Assembly (NCBI GenBank): GCA_030262725.1
Contig: JAJSZS010000004.1
Span: 1 to 64,000 of the forward strand
Direction: 5' to 3'
Length of the DNA: 64,000 nucleotides
Source of the DNA: Candidatus Desulfofervidus auxilii
Lineage (GTDB): Bacteria > Desulfobacterota > Desulfofervidia > Desulfofervidales > Desulfofervidaceae
Part shown: one piece after another, positions 20,201 through 27,422 of the stretch
Layout: each line of letters opens with the position of its first letter
Numbering within the stretch: the stretch's first letter is position 1
The notes under the pieces: model-generated
What the model was told of the DNA's origin: nothing
Databases searched by the model: none
The model's input: only the letters and a program-made list of their open reading frames with translations
Position numbers and translations under genes: made by a program

Positions 20201-20566
20201 AGTATTATTAAAATTTATAAAGGAATATTTTTGCCTCAAGACTTGTATAATGAATGGGCTTCAGGAGAAAGAGAATATTTAAGAAATATTTATATAAAAT
20301 TACTTGAAATAGCTGTTTCATTAACGAAAAATTTAAATCTTTATAAAAAAACAATTTTTTATCTAGAACTTCTTATTGCTGAAGATTCTTTTAATCAAAA
20401 ACTTTATGAAGAGTTAATGAATTGCTATCTAGAGATAGGTTTATATAATAAAGCTATTGAACTCTTTAAAAATTTTAAAAAATTATTTGAAACTGAATTA
20501 GGCATTCCTCCTGGCAAGAAAATGATAGAACTTTATCAAAAAGCACTTACATTAATATCTCATTAA
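17300..20566 (+). CDS. Large signal-transduction ATPase with TPRs, OmpR-type winged helix and BTAD domain
   Basis: 1088 residues from GTG 17300. It combines a MalT/STAND-like ATPase with a SARP-type DNA-binding end. Walker A is GPGEGKTT (residues 41-48) and Walker B is LLIVLDDYHLI (about 128-138). The middle is a long helical repeat region that looks like tetratricopeptides. Near residues 830-930 is an OmpR-like winged helix (IKTLGDFEVKVG, then SQKAKTLLKILVTRGEKPV and DLWPEANWESVKENF). It is followed by a bacterial transcriptional activator domain ending in LGIPPGKKMIELYQKAL. Such proteins activate transcription when a ligand or partner releases the ATPase. The target is unknown; the kinase gene that follows has its own promoter. 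Confidence 0.88.
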   Translation: MLVNPTRITIPIISEKILHRERLIFLLKKGLEKKLITIVAGPGEGKTTLAIDFVNTLKLPTIWYSLTSSDSDLVRFINHLDYALCKTFQKYKQGTIAHYFSSITNISSQIDQLADVLAANFDKIVDDSLLIVLDDYHLIHSNSNVHFFLARLLEHCPKKIHFIIITRFPLHDVYAKFYLHQEILEITKDDLRFTLEETFLLFKKIFFSKLEKNKIKELTRICDGWIIALILLSKHLEKLDTESIPKKSLDKLYSYLGEEIFKKLPLTTQTVLLKTSILEEVTPELAQKLSGIPNAKDIIETFAKHYFLATRVAHDTYRYHHLLRLFLQSKLTQKEIKKLHLKAASYYQTKKNNFIAIHHILKANCLKKAARLLEKEGWNLLITGQYESLESILKNFSSEDFQNNPWLLYFKTWLDRWEKPKKAIQEFKKAINLFKQKKNNKGVVISILAYVEVALMAGNISLRLSKLIDQVAQIVEQKKVKFPSYLLPYILLSTASVRIFCNGNFQHGLELAETAYKSALKNENLYVQLKSLVLQGFAHYYMGEIENASNILKKLLNLIEKDIVPLDIRFYIFHLGGMIYRLKGDIKKAKIFLDKSLKIVKQLKAESLYPFIFETIITVHIIQREYFNAKQKILELKNIGEYTQNMWVLTLVQINLVCLYLLTKSKEVLNLIPYLLKIAKKAGREYFFILAKVLAIATYSEMGKKEKAIKLFKNTLLKAQKMKAKYLVCLLYSEAAKLYFDLGKKSLFIKYLQNFLELIKNNPYRYFYNYRENLYAFIAYQSINQGIYPEVGENIIIIFLGRNANKALSPYLKEARPEVKERLKKLIKKAFKHSAPLLFIKTLGDFEVKVGNKTIVQWESQKAKTLLKILVTRGEKPVPIDVIMEDLWPEANWESVKENFKITLKRLRRSLEPDLPSRISSSYICLKSNCLYLDSEKVIVDAWEFKRKAKSLQKKKMFTQDDLKEVESIIKIYKGIFLPQDLYNEWASGEREYLRNIYIKLLEIAVSLTKNLNLYKKTIFYLELLIAEDSFNQKLYEELMNCYLEIGLYNKAIELFKNFKKLFETELGIPPGKKMIELYQKALTLISH

Positions 20567-20587
20567 AATAATTCCTTTGTCACTTTT

Positions 20588-20616
20588 TTGTCACTTTTTT
20601 ATGTTAAAAATAAATA
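20588..20616 (+). promoter_or_regulatory. Promoter of the PAS kinase-like gene with tandem repeat
   Basis: TTGTCA (20588-20593), 17 nt, TAAATA (20611-20616), 6 nt, ATG 20623. An 11-bp direct repeat TTGTCACTTTT (20577-20587 and 20588-20598) places its second copy on the -35 box, so it may bind a regulator. Confidence 0.5.
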
Positions 20617-20622
20617 ATTAGT

Positions 20623-21702
20623 ATGATTGATATTGCAAAATGTAAACAAGTAGAGAAAATATTAAAAAAATTTCAAAAAAAATCTAAAGAAATACTTGAT
20701 AACATTCCAACATGTATAACTATATATAAAGTTCAAGAAGACGGTAAAATTATCCTTACTTATTTAAATCGAAAAGCAGAGGAAATATATAATCTTTCAG
20801 TATCTGTATTAGGAAAAAGTATTGATGAAGTTTATCCAGAAATTAATCAAATAGGACTAGCTTCTTGGATCCGACAGGTTCATAAAACTGGACAAATTTT
20901 AAACATTCCTCCTACTCCTTGGAGAAAAAGTCATTCAGTAGATGATATTTATTGGTTTGAACATAGCATTTGCAAGTCTGGAGATGAAGTAATAGTTATT
21001 TCAGAAGATGTTACTGAAAAGGTAATAGCAGAATTAAACAAACATCAAAACTTGGAATACTCAGTTAACGATATTATTCATGACTTTAACAATGTATTGG
21101 CAACTATTTCGATAGCAACTGATCTTTTATCAATAAAAATAAAAGAAAAAAATCTAATTAAATACCTAATTATGATAAAATCAGCAGTAAAAAGGGGGAA
21201 AAATATTTTTAACAAAATGTTTAAATCTGTTAGAAAAAATGCTTTAGAATTAACACCTATTTCACTTGTAGAAATTATGAAAAATATTAAGGATTTTTTG
21301 AACTATTTGCTTTCTAAGAAAATTTTAATAATATTAGAAAAAACAGTAGAAGAAGACAAAATTTTAGGAAATAAAAATGAACTTCAACAAGTTTTAATGA
21401 ATCTTTGTCTCAATGCAATTAATGTCATGCCTAAAAATGGTTTGTTAATTTTGAAGTTAGAAAAAATTTCAGGAAAAAATTTAAAAAAACGATTTAAAAA
21501 AAGCGAACAAATAGATTATTTTTGTCTTTCTATAAGTAACTCAAACACAGAAGATTATTCCGAAACCATAGAAAAAAATGCAAATTTATATATTGCTCAT
21601 GACATTATTAAATCCCATCAAGGATTTATTGACATAGAAAATCAACCAGGAAGAGGTACTATTTTTAAAATTTATCTTCCACAAACAGAAATATTAAAAT
21701 GA
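20623..21702 (+). CDS. PAS-domain histidine kinase-like protein with degenerate ATP site
   Basis: 359 residues, no membrane segment. A PAS domain covers roughly residues 18-135 (ILDNIPTCITIYKV ... VIVISEDVTEK). An H-box IIHDFNNVLATI follows with His153, of the HDFNN type seen in HPK4-like kinases. In the ATPase domain the N-box is present (LQQVLMNLCLNAINVMPKNG) and the C-terminal strand GRGTIFKIYLP is normal. However, the G1 box (usually DxGxG) reads SNSNTEDYS and the G2 box (usually GTGLGL) reads NANLYIAHDI. Kinase activity is therefore doubtful; it may be a signalling scaffold or phosphatase. No partner regulator adjoins it. Confidence 0.8.
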   Translation: MIDIAKCKQVEKILKKFQKKSKEILDNIPTCITIYKVQEDGKIILTYLNRKAEEIYNLSVSVLGKSIDEVYPEINQIGLASWIRQVHKTGQILNIPPTPWRKSHSVDDIYWFEHSICKSGDEVIVISEDVTEKVIAELNKHQNLEYSVNDIIHDFNNVLATISIATDLLSIKIKEKNLIKYLIMIKSAVKRGKNIFNKMFKSVRKNALELTPISLVEIMKNIKDFLNYLLSKKILIILEKTVEEDKILGNKNELQQVLMNLCLNAINVMPKNGLLILKLEKISGKNLKKRFKKSEQIDYFCLSISNSNTEDYSETIEKNANLYIAHDIIKSHQGFIDIENQPGRGTIFKIYLPQTEILK

Positions 21703-21711
21703 TTTTATCAT

Positions 21712-22749
21712 CTATCGAGTTTCTAACCTTAAAGGAAAACCTGGCACAAGAATACCTTCTTTTCTTTCAAACGTAGAAGTGACTGCTTTTACTTGAATAA
21801 CTTGAATACGTTGATTAAAAGTATCAGCTATAAGCACTCTTTGGGCAGGGTCAACCCATATAAAATTGGGATATTGAAACCAGCCTGCCCCCCATCCCTT
21901 TCCTCCAAATTCAAAAAGATATTTTCCTTCATAAGAATAAACACTAATTGTATGCCGCATATAATCCACAATAAAAATCCAGTGATTTATCTCATCCACA
22001 GCAATTCCACGAGGACGGCTTAATTTACCTGTACTACCTCCTTTTTGGCCAAATTTAAAAAGAAAATTTTCATCTTTATCATAAACATACACTCGACCAT
22101 AACCTTCGCTTAAAAGATAAATTCTTCCTTGTTTATCTATATATACTGCACAAATATCAGCTTTTCCCTTCATTCCTGATAATTCATCTTCAGGAGAAAT
22201 AATATGCAAAAATTTACCTGCTTTATCTAAAACTATTACTCCAGGAAATCCATCGCCACTGACATAAATTTTTCTATTCTTACTTACAGCCACAGTCCTA
22301 GGACGAAATTTTTCCGCATCAGGAAATCCTTTTAAAAAAATATCTCTTACCCACTTAAGACAGGGATTAAAAACAGAAATCCTACCAATAAGTTTTTTAC
22401 CCTTCCTTGATTGGCACAGATAAATATAGCCTTCATTATCAATCCATAAACCTCCGGGAGCTTCTACTCCATTATTTTTATCTAGTACAAAAAGAGGATA
22501 ACCATCTTCAGTATAAATGACAAGCCGACTATGACCTCCATCTACGACATAAATCTCTTTTGTATTAGCATCTACCAACACATAAGAAGGATAAGAAAGA
22601 AAATCTCTTTCCATACCTTCACGAATATCAAAAAGGTGAAGAATATGAGGTACTAATTTTGTCTCTGAAACTTCTTCTTTTAATGATTTAGCAAATAGAT
22701 TAAAAGAAAATAGTAATGATAATGATAATATTAAAATAATTCTTCTCAC
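21712..22749 (-). CDS. Exported NHL-repeat β-propeller protein
   Basis: 345 residues from GTG 22749, with an N-terminal signal peptide (RRIILILSLSLLFSFNLFAKS). The remainder is a series of NHL-like blades: YPSYVLVDANTKEIYVVDGGHSRLVIY, GLWIDNEGYIYL, AVSKNRKIYVSGDG, PRGIAVDEINHWIFIVDYMRHTISVY, and YPNFIWVDPAQRVLIADTFNQRIQV. Such propellers are protein-binding scaffolds outside the cytoplasmic membrane, and similar proteins accompany multiheme cytochrome clusters. A second NHL protein is encoded in the cytochrome cluster at 48.7 kb. This one is monocistronic by position, with its own promoter, and is convergent with the kinase-like gene to its left (9 bp between stops). Confidence 0.85.
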   Translation of the reverse strand: MRRIILILSLSLLFSFNLFAKSLKEEVSETKLVPHILHLFDIREGMERDFLSYPSYVLVDANTKEIYVVDGGHSRLVIYTEDGYPLFVLDKNNGVEAPGGLWIDNEGYIYLCQSRKGKKLIGRISVFNPCLKWVRDIFLKGFPDAEKFRPRTVAVSKNRKIYVSGDGFPGVIVLDKAGKFLHIISPEDELSGMKGKADICAVYIDKQGRIYLLSEGYGRVYVYDKDENFLFKFGQKGGSTGKLSRPRGIAVDEINHWIFIVDYMRHTISVYSYEGKYLFEFGGKGWGAGWFQYPNFIWVDPAQRVLIADTFNQRIQVIQVKAVTSTFERKEGILVPGFPLRLETR

Positions 22750-22755
22750 AGTTTT

Positions 22756-22784
22756 TTTATATGCTATTATTTATAAAAAATCAA
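22756..22784 (-). promoter_or_regulatory. Promoter of NHL gene, leaderless geometry
   Basis: Minus strand: TTGATT (22784-22779), 17 nt, TATAAA (22761-22756), 6 nt, GTG 22749. Confidence 0.5.
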
Positions 22785-23882
22785 CTAAACATTAAATCTA
22801 AAATAAAGAATATCACCATCTTTTACTTCATAATCTTTCCCTTCTATACTAACAAGCCCTTTTTCTTTACAGGCAGAAATAGAACCTTCTCTAATTAAAT
22901 CTTCATATTTTACTACTTCCACTTTAATAAAGCCTTTTTCCATATCAGAATGAATCTTTCCTGCTGCTTGTGGAGCTTTAGTTCCTTTTTTTATTGTCCA
23001 AGCTCTTATTTCAGCTCCTACTGTTGTAAAAAAAGTAATAAGATTTAAAAGCCTATAACCCTCTCGAACAAATTGATTGAGACCACTTTCTTTTAAACCT
23101 AATGCCTCAATAAACTCTTGTCTTTCTTTTTCATTTAATTCTGCTAATTCTACCTCAAGTTGGGCACAAATTTTTATAAAAGCATTTTTTTCTTTCTGAG
23201 CCATTTCCTTTATTTTTACTATCCATTTATTATCTTCCTCCAATCCATTCTCATCAACATTAGCCACATACATCATTGGTTTTGCTGTTAATAGTTGCAA
23301 TTCTTTAACAATTTTTTCTAACTCTTCATCAATTTCGGAAAGATTTTTTATAAAATTTCCTTTTTCAAGCCAATCTTTTAGCTTTAAAAGTGCTGATACT
23401 TGTTTTTTTGCCTGTTTATCACCTATTTTTGCCAACCTTTTTAATTTTTCTAATCTTTTTTCTACTGTAGCTAAATCAGCCAGTATCAATTCTAAATTTA
23501 CAATCTCTATATCTCTTTCTGGGTCAATTTCTCCCTCTACATGAGCAACATCTGGATTTTCAAAACATCGCACTACATGGACAATTGCATCTACTGTTCT
23601 TATGTACGAAAGAAATTGATTTCCCAAACCTTCTCCTTTACTAGCATTTTTTACCAAACCAGCAATATCTACAAACTCAAGTATAGCTGGCACAACTTTT
23701 TTAGGCTCAACCTTTTTAGCAATCTCATAAAGCCGTGAATCAGGTACAGCCACTACACCCATATTGGGATTGATTGTACAAAAAGGATAATTGGCTACCT
23801 CAGCTTTCCCTTTGGTTAAAGCATTAAAAAGAGTAGATTTTCCCACATTGGGCAAGCCAACAATACCACATTTAAAACCCAT
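22785..23882 (-). CDS. ychF: Redox-regulated ATPase YchF (Obg-like)
   Basis: 365 residues, the standard length. YchF is a ribosome-associated P-loop NTPase of the OBG family that prefers ATP. The G1 loop is GLPNVGKSTLFNAL (residues 8-21) and G3 is FVDIAGLVKNASKGEGLGNQFL. The NxxE-type specificity element lies in YVANVDENG, and the C-terminal TGS domain includes FTTVGAEIRAWTIKKGTKAPQAAGKIHSDMEKGFI. A dedicated promoter places the transcription start at the ATG. The gene lies 35 bp upstream of the NHL gene promoter and ends the housekeeping stretch on this strand. Confidence 0.96.
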   Translation of the reverse strand: MGFKCGIVGLPNVGKSTLFNALTKGKAEVANYPFCTINPNMGVVAVPDSRLYEIAKKVEPKKVVPAILEFVDIAGLVKNASKGEGLGNQFLSYIRTVDAIVHVVRCFENPDVAHVEGEIDPERDIEIVNLELILADLATVEKRLEKLKRLAKIGDKQAKKQVSALLKLKDWLEKGNFIKNLSEIDEELEKIVKELQLLTAKPMMYVANVDENGLEEDNKWIVKIKEMAQKEKNAFIKICAQLEVELAELNEKERQEFIEALGLKESGLNQFVREGYRLLNLITFFTTVGAEIRAWTIKKGTKAPQAAGKIHSDMEKGFIKVEVVKYEDLIREGSISACKEKGLVSIEGKDYEVKDGDILYFRFNV

Positions 23883-23888
23883 AATTTA

Positions 23889-23917
23889 CTTTAAACCTTA
23901 GATAAAAGATAGGTCAA
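23889..23917 (-). promoter_or_regulatory. Promoter of ychF, leaderless geometry
   Basis: Minus strand: TTGACC (23917-23912), 17 nt, TTAAAG (23894-23889), 6 nt, ATG 23882. Confidence 0.5.
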
Positions 23918-23951
23918 GAGATAAAGAGACTATTTAATTAAAAATAAAAAA

Positions 23952-24027
23952 TGGTGGAGCTGACGGGATTCGAACCCGTGACCTCGTGAATGCCATTCAC
24001 GCGCTCTCCCAACTGAGCTACAGCCCC
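23952..24027 (-). tRNA. tRNA-Ala (anticodon GGC)
   Basis: 76 nt on the minus strand including an encoded CCA (24-base acceptor/D region begins GGGGCTGTAGCTCAG). The anticodon stem CGTGAAT-GGC-ATTCACG, the T arm GGGTTCGAATCCC and a 7-bp acceptor stem (one G-T pair) are all present. A strong promoter lies 9 nt upstream. Confidence 0.96.
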
Positions 24028-24036
24028 ACTTTTTAA

Positions 24037-24065
24037 ATATTAACAAATCACTTTTTTATTGTCAA
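24037..24065 (-). promoter_or_regulatory. Promoter of tRNA-Ala
   Basis: Minus strand: consensus TTGACA (24065-24060), 17 nt, TAATAT (24042-24037), 9 nt before the tRNA. Its -35 box overlaps the plus-strand -35 box at 24059-24064, inside the palindrome ATTGTCAAT. Confidence 0.65.
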
Positions 24066-24087
24066 TGACTCCCAATCCTGATAAGCT
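24059..24087 (+). promoter_or_regulatory. Promoter of the small exported protein gene, leaderless geometry
   Basis: TTGTCA (24059-24064), 17 nt, TAAGCT (24082-24087), 6 nt, ATG 24094. It shares its -35 region with the divergent tRNA-Ala promoter. Confidence 0.5.
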
Positions 24088-24093
24088 TATAAC

Positions 24094-24456
24094 ATGAAGA
24101 ACAAAATTAAAAGAGTAATTTTATTCTGTTTATTGATTTTATCCTTTGCCTTTACGCTCTTTGCCTTAGACCCTGTAGTTGTTTCATTTATTGATTGGAC
24201 AAAGACTGGTTCATTTTTTGGAGAAACAGGATATTGGTCCTTTTATTCTTTAGAAGCAGAGGTACAAAATTTTATGAAAACAGGCATTGTACATGTGATC
24301 TTTCAGGCAATTGACCCAAGTGGTAATGTAGTGGGCACAGGAGAGATTGCAGGATATCTAGAATATGGACAGCGAAAAAAACTCAAAGGAAGAGTAAAAA
24401 TTTTTGGTGATCCGCGCATAAGTAAATGGAAACTATTTAAGGCCTATGTTGAGTAA
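24094..24456 (+). CDS. Small exported protein of unknown function
   Basis: 120 residues. An N-terminal signal peptide is evident (KNKIKRVILFCLLILSFAFTLFA, cleavage probably near residue 25). The mature part is about 95 residues and predicted β-rich: VEVQ-type strands such as YSLEAEVQNFMKTGIVHVIFQAIDPSGNVVGTGEIAGYLEYGQRKKLKGRV. That pattern resembles the FxLYD/immunoglobulin-like folds found in bacterial secreted proteins, but I cannot assign a family. There are no cysteines in the mature part. It is convergent with uppP, with 3 bp between the stop codons. Confidence 0.75.
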   Translation: MKNKIKRVILFCLLILSFAFTLFALDPVVVSFIDWTKTGSFFGETGYWSFYSLEAEVQNFMKTGIVHVIFQAIDPSGNVVGTGEIAGYLEYGQRKKLKGRVKIFGDPRISKWKLFKAYVE

Positions 24457-24459
24457 AAC

Positions 24460-25218
24460 TTACAATATCCAAAGAAACATTATTCCTATACTCCAGCAAT
24501 AATAGGCAAAATATATAAGTCTTTTTTGATTGGTAGTTAGAAGTCTTAGTAACCAACGAATAGCCCAGAGGCTAGAAAAAAAGGAGCATAAAAAACCTGT
24601 TAAATAAGGAAATAAAAGATGGGATGAAATACTAGTCATATCTTTTAAGGATAAAACACCTGCTCCAAAAATGGCTGGAATAGCAATAAGGAAAGAAAAA
24701 CGTCCTGCCGTTTCTCCAGTTAATCCTAAATAAATTCCAGCAGAGATAGTTGTACCAGAGCGTGAAATACCTGGCAGTACAGCTAGTGCTTGAGCCAAAC
24801 CAATACCAATTGCCTTTTGCCAACTTACTTTATGATGTGTATTGTTTTTCAACCTTCCGGCCACGAAAAGCAAAGTACCAGTGATAAGGAGCATTATGCA
24901 AGCAAAGCGTGGTGAATTAAAAGTAGCTTCAATAAATCCCTTAAGAGGAAAAACAACTAAAGCTGTAACAAATGTAGCTATTAATATAGGAAAAGCAAGA
25001 CGAGGTGTAAACAACATAGCTTTTATGTCTTTAAAAAAATATGTACATAAAGCAAAAAGTGTTCCTAAATGAAGGATAATTACTAAAAGAAGTGGTTGTT
25101 GCTTAAGTTCTGGAAAAAAATGCTGTGCTATAACTAAATGCCCAGAACTACTTACAGGTAAAAATTCTGTTAATCCCTGTAAAATTCCAAGAAAGATAGC
25201 TTGAAAAATAATCTTCAT
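24460..25218 (-). CDS. uppP: Undecaprenyl-diphosphatase UppP (BacA)
   Basis: 252 residues, polytopic. UppP dephosphorylates undecaprenyl pyrophosphate to recycle the lipid carrier for peptidoglycan and other envelope polymers. The two catalytic signatures are clear: GILQGLTEFLPVSSSGHLVIAQHFF near residues 12-36 and LPGISRSGTTISAG in the second half. Length and the number of helices fit the family. The start overlaps the stop of the LigD phosphoesterase gene by 4 bp (ATGA), so it belongs to the glmU-glmS-phosphoesterase-uppP operon. Confidence 0.95.
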   Translation of the reverse strand: MKIIFQAIFLGILQGLTEFLPVSSSGHLVIAQHFFPELKQQPLLLVIILHLGTLFALCTYFFKDIKAMLFTPRLAFPILIATFVTALVVFPLKGFIEATFNSPRFACIMLLITGTLLFVAGRLKNNTHHKVSWQKAIGIGLAQALAVLPGISRSGTTISAGIYLGLTGETAGRFSFLIAIPAIFGAGVLSLKDMTSISSHLLFPYLTGFLCSFFSSLWAIRWLLRLLTTNQKRLIYFAYYCWSIGIMFLWIL

Positions 25219-25595
25219 TTTTTAAAAAATAACCATGCACCTTCGCCTCCTTTAGGGAAACGAAGGAGTACATAAGTGCCTTTTAAACGTTTACCATGCA
25301 AGACAAAAATAAGTTTATCAGGTTCTCTTTTTAAAAGCTCATAATTACCTTTATCCCAAATTATTACCTTACCTGCTCCATAATGACCAGGAGGAATTTC
25401 TCCTTCAAAATTGGCATACTCTAAATCATGGTCTTCTGTTTGAATAGCCAATCTTTTTAATCCCTTTTTTGTTGGTGGCTCCTTAGGGATTGCCCAACTT
25501 TTTAATACTCCATCTAAAGCTAATCTGAAATCCCAATGTAAATGGGTAGCATGATGTTCTTGAACAACAAAAATGGACTCACTATCCTTAATCAT
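25215..25595 (-). CDS. Stand-alone LigD 3'-phosphoesterase domain protein
   Basis: 126 residues, equal to the phosphoesterase domain of the NHEJ ligase LigD and nothing more. These enzymes remove 3'-terminal ribonucleotides or phosphates from DNA ends. Motifs are FVVQEHHATHLHWDFRLALDGVLKSWAIPK (metal-binding histidines and the acidic residue), VQTEDHDLEYANFEGEIPPGHYGAG and VIIWDKG; the C-terminal GAWLFFKK is also typical. It overlaps glmS (stop) and uppP (start) by 4 bp each, so it is embedded in an envelope-precursor operon with no ligase or Ku gene nearby. Such free-standing phosphoesterases are known in archaea and some bacteria. Confidence 0.92.
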   Translation of the reverse strand: MIKDSESIFVVQEHHATHLHWDFRLALDGVLKSWAIPKEPPTKKGLKRLAIQTEDHDLEYANFEGEIPPGHYGAGKVIIWDKGNYELLKREPDKLIFVLHGKRLKGTYVLLRFPKGGEGAWLFFKK

Positions 25596-27421
25596 TCTAC
25601 TGTAACACTTTTGGCTAAATTACGAGGCTGATCTACATCTGTACCACGAAATACAGCAATATAATAGGCAAATAGCTGTAATGGAACAGTAAGTAAAATA
25701 GTTTTTAAAAAAGGATTAGAAGATGGAATATAAATTATTTCATCTGCTTTTTCTTCTACTTCTTTACAACCTTTTTCAGTAAGGGCAATAATTTTCCCTC
25801 TCCTTGAACGCACCTCTTCCATATTGCTTAAAACCTTGGTGTAAGTTTCTCCCTTTGGGGCAATGATAACTACAGGCATATTTTCATCTATAAGGGCAAT
25901 AGGGCCATGTTTCATTTCACCTGCGGCATAGGCTTCAGCATGTATATAAGAAATCTCTTTTAATTTCAATGCCCCCTCCATAGCAATAGGGAAATAAATA
26001 CCTCTGCCTAAGTAGAGGAAATTGTGAAAACGACCATAATAAGGAGCAAGGGCTTCAATATTATTAGCTTCTTTCAGTAAAATTTCTACTTGATGAGGTA
26101 AACATAACATATCTTTAAGATAAGATTTAACTTCTTCAGAAGTTAGACGATGAGAAAGAGCAGCAAGGTATAAACTAAGCAGATATAAAATAGATATCTG
26201 AGTAGTAAATGCCTTTGTAGATGCCACACCAATTTCTGGGCCAGCATGTGTATAAATTACATAATCACATTCTCTAGAAAGGGTGCTTCCTAATACATTA
26301 CAAATACCTAAAGTTTTTACACCTTTAGCCTTTCCTTCTCTTAAAGCGGCCAAAGTATCAGCAGTTTCTCCAGACTGAGAAATTAAAATAAGAAGCATAT
26401 TTTCATCAAGAATAGGCTCACGATAGCGAAATTCAGAGGCAATGTCTACTTCTACAGGTAAACGACATAATTTTTCAATCATATATTTTCCTACAAGACC
26501 AGCATGAAATGAAGTACCACAGGCAACAATCCAAATTTTTTTAATATTTTTTAATCCCTCATAATCAAGCTGAAATTCTTCAAAAAATGCCTTCCCTTTT
26601 TCTAAATCCATATGTGATCGCACTGTATCAGCAATGGCACGAGGCTGTTCAAATATCTCTTTTTGCATAAAATGTTTATATCCTGCTTTTTCAGCCATAG
26701 ATGGCGACCACGGGAGTTCCATGGGTTTTAAAGGCAATTCTTTTCCAGAAAAGTCCTTTAATTCTATTCTATCTTTTTTTAAAACAGCTAACTCACCATC
26801 ATTCATAAAGATAACTTTTTTTGTATAAGGCAAAAGAGCTGGTGCATCTGAAGCAAGAAAATTTTCATCTTCTCCTAATCCAATAATTAATGGGCTTTCT
26901 TGTCTAACACCAATAATTTTATCAGGTTCATTTGCACAAAGAATTGCTAAAGCAAAGGAGCCTTTAAGTCGCTTTATAGCTGTTTTTACTGCTTCTTCAA
27001 ATGATATTCCTTTTTTTAAATAAAGGGAAATTAAATGAGCTATAACTTCTGTATCTGTTTGAGAAGAAAATTTAATGCCTTTTTCCTTAAGCTCTTCTTT
27101 AAGGGCAATATAATTTTCAATAATTCCATTGTGTACTACTGCTATTGAGCCAGAAACATGAGGATGAGCATTGTTTTCTGAAGGCACACCATGAGTTGCC
27201 CAACGAGTATGACCAATGCCTATTATTCCATTTATGGGTTTTTCTTTTAATAAAGATTCAAGGCTATTTAATTTTCCTTGAACTCGCCGACACAAAATTT
27301 TCCCATCAGTAATAATAGCTATGCCTGCTGAGTCATAACCTCTATATTCTAAACGTTTAAGGGCATCTAAAAGCAAAGAAGAACAGTCCCTATTACCTAT
27401 ATAACCAACAATGCCACACAT
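25592..27421 (-). CDS. glmS: Glutamine-fructose-6-phosphate aminotransferase GlmS
   Basis: 609 residues from ATG 27421. GlmS makes glucosamine-6-phosphate, the first step to UDP-GlcNAc. The mature catalytic Cys2 follows the start (MCGIVGYIG). The glutaminase half contains YRGYDSAGIA, GHTRWATHG and HNGIIENY. The two SIS isomerase halves include GTSFHAG, SQSGETADTLAALREGK and SGEMKHGPIAL-like EMKHGPIALI; the C-terminus is DVDQPRNLAKSVTVE. The frame is open for 16 more codons upstream, but Cys2 must be N-terminal and a clear AAGGAGG precedes this ATG. It begins 1 bp after the glmU stop. Confidence 0.97.
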   Translation of the reverse strand: MCGIVGYIGNRDCSSLLLDALKRLEYRGYDSAGIAIITDGKILCRRVQGKLNSLESLLKEKPINGIIGIGHTRWATHGVPSENNAHPHVSGSIAVVHNGIIENYIALKEELKEKGIKFSSQTDTEVIAHLISLYLKKGISFEEAVKTAIKRLKGSFALAILCANEPDKIIGVRQESPLIIGLGEDENFLASDAPALLPYTKKVIFMNDGELAVLKKDRIELKDFSGKELPLKPMELPWSPSMAEKAGYKHFMQKEIFEQPRAIADTVRSHMDLEKGKAFFEEFQLDYEGLKNIKKIWIVACGTSFHAGLVGKYMIEKLCRLPVEVDIASEFRYREPILDENMLLILISQSGETADTLAALREGKAKGVKTLGICNVLGSTLSRECDYVIYTHAGPEIGVASTKAFTTQISILYLLSLYLAALSHRLTSEEVKSYLKDMLCLPHQVEILLKEANNIEALAPYYGRFHNFLYLGRGIYFPIAMEGALKLKEISYIHAEAYAAGEMKHGPIALIDENMPVVIIAPKGETYTKVLSNMEEVRSRRGKIIALTEKGCKEVEEKADEIIYIPSSNPFLKTILLTVPLQLFAYYIAVFRGTDVDQPRNLAKSVTVE

Positions 27422-27422
27422 T

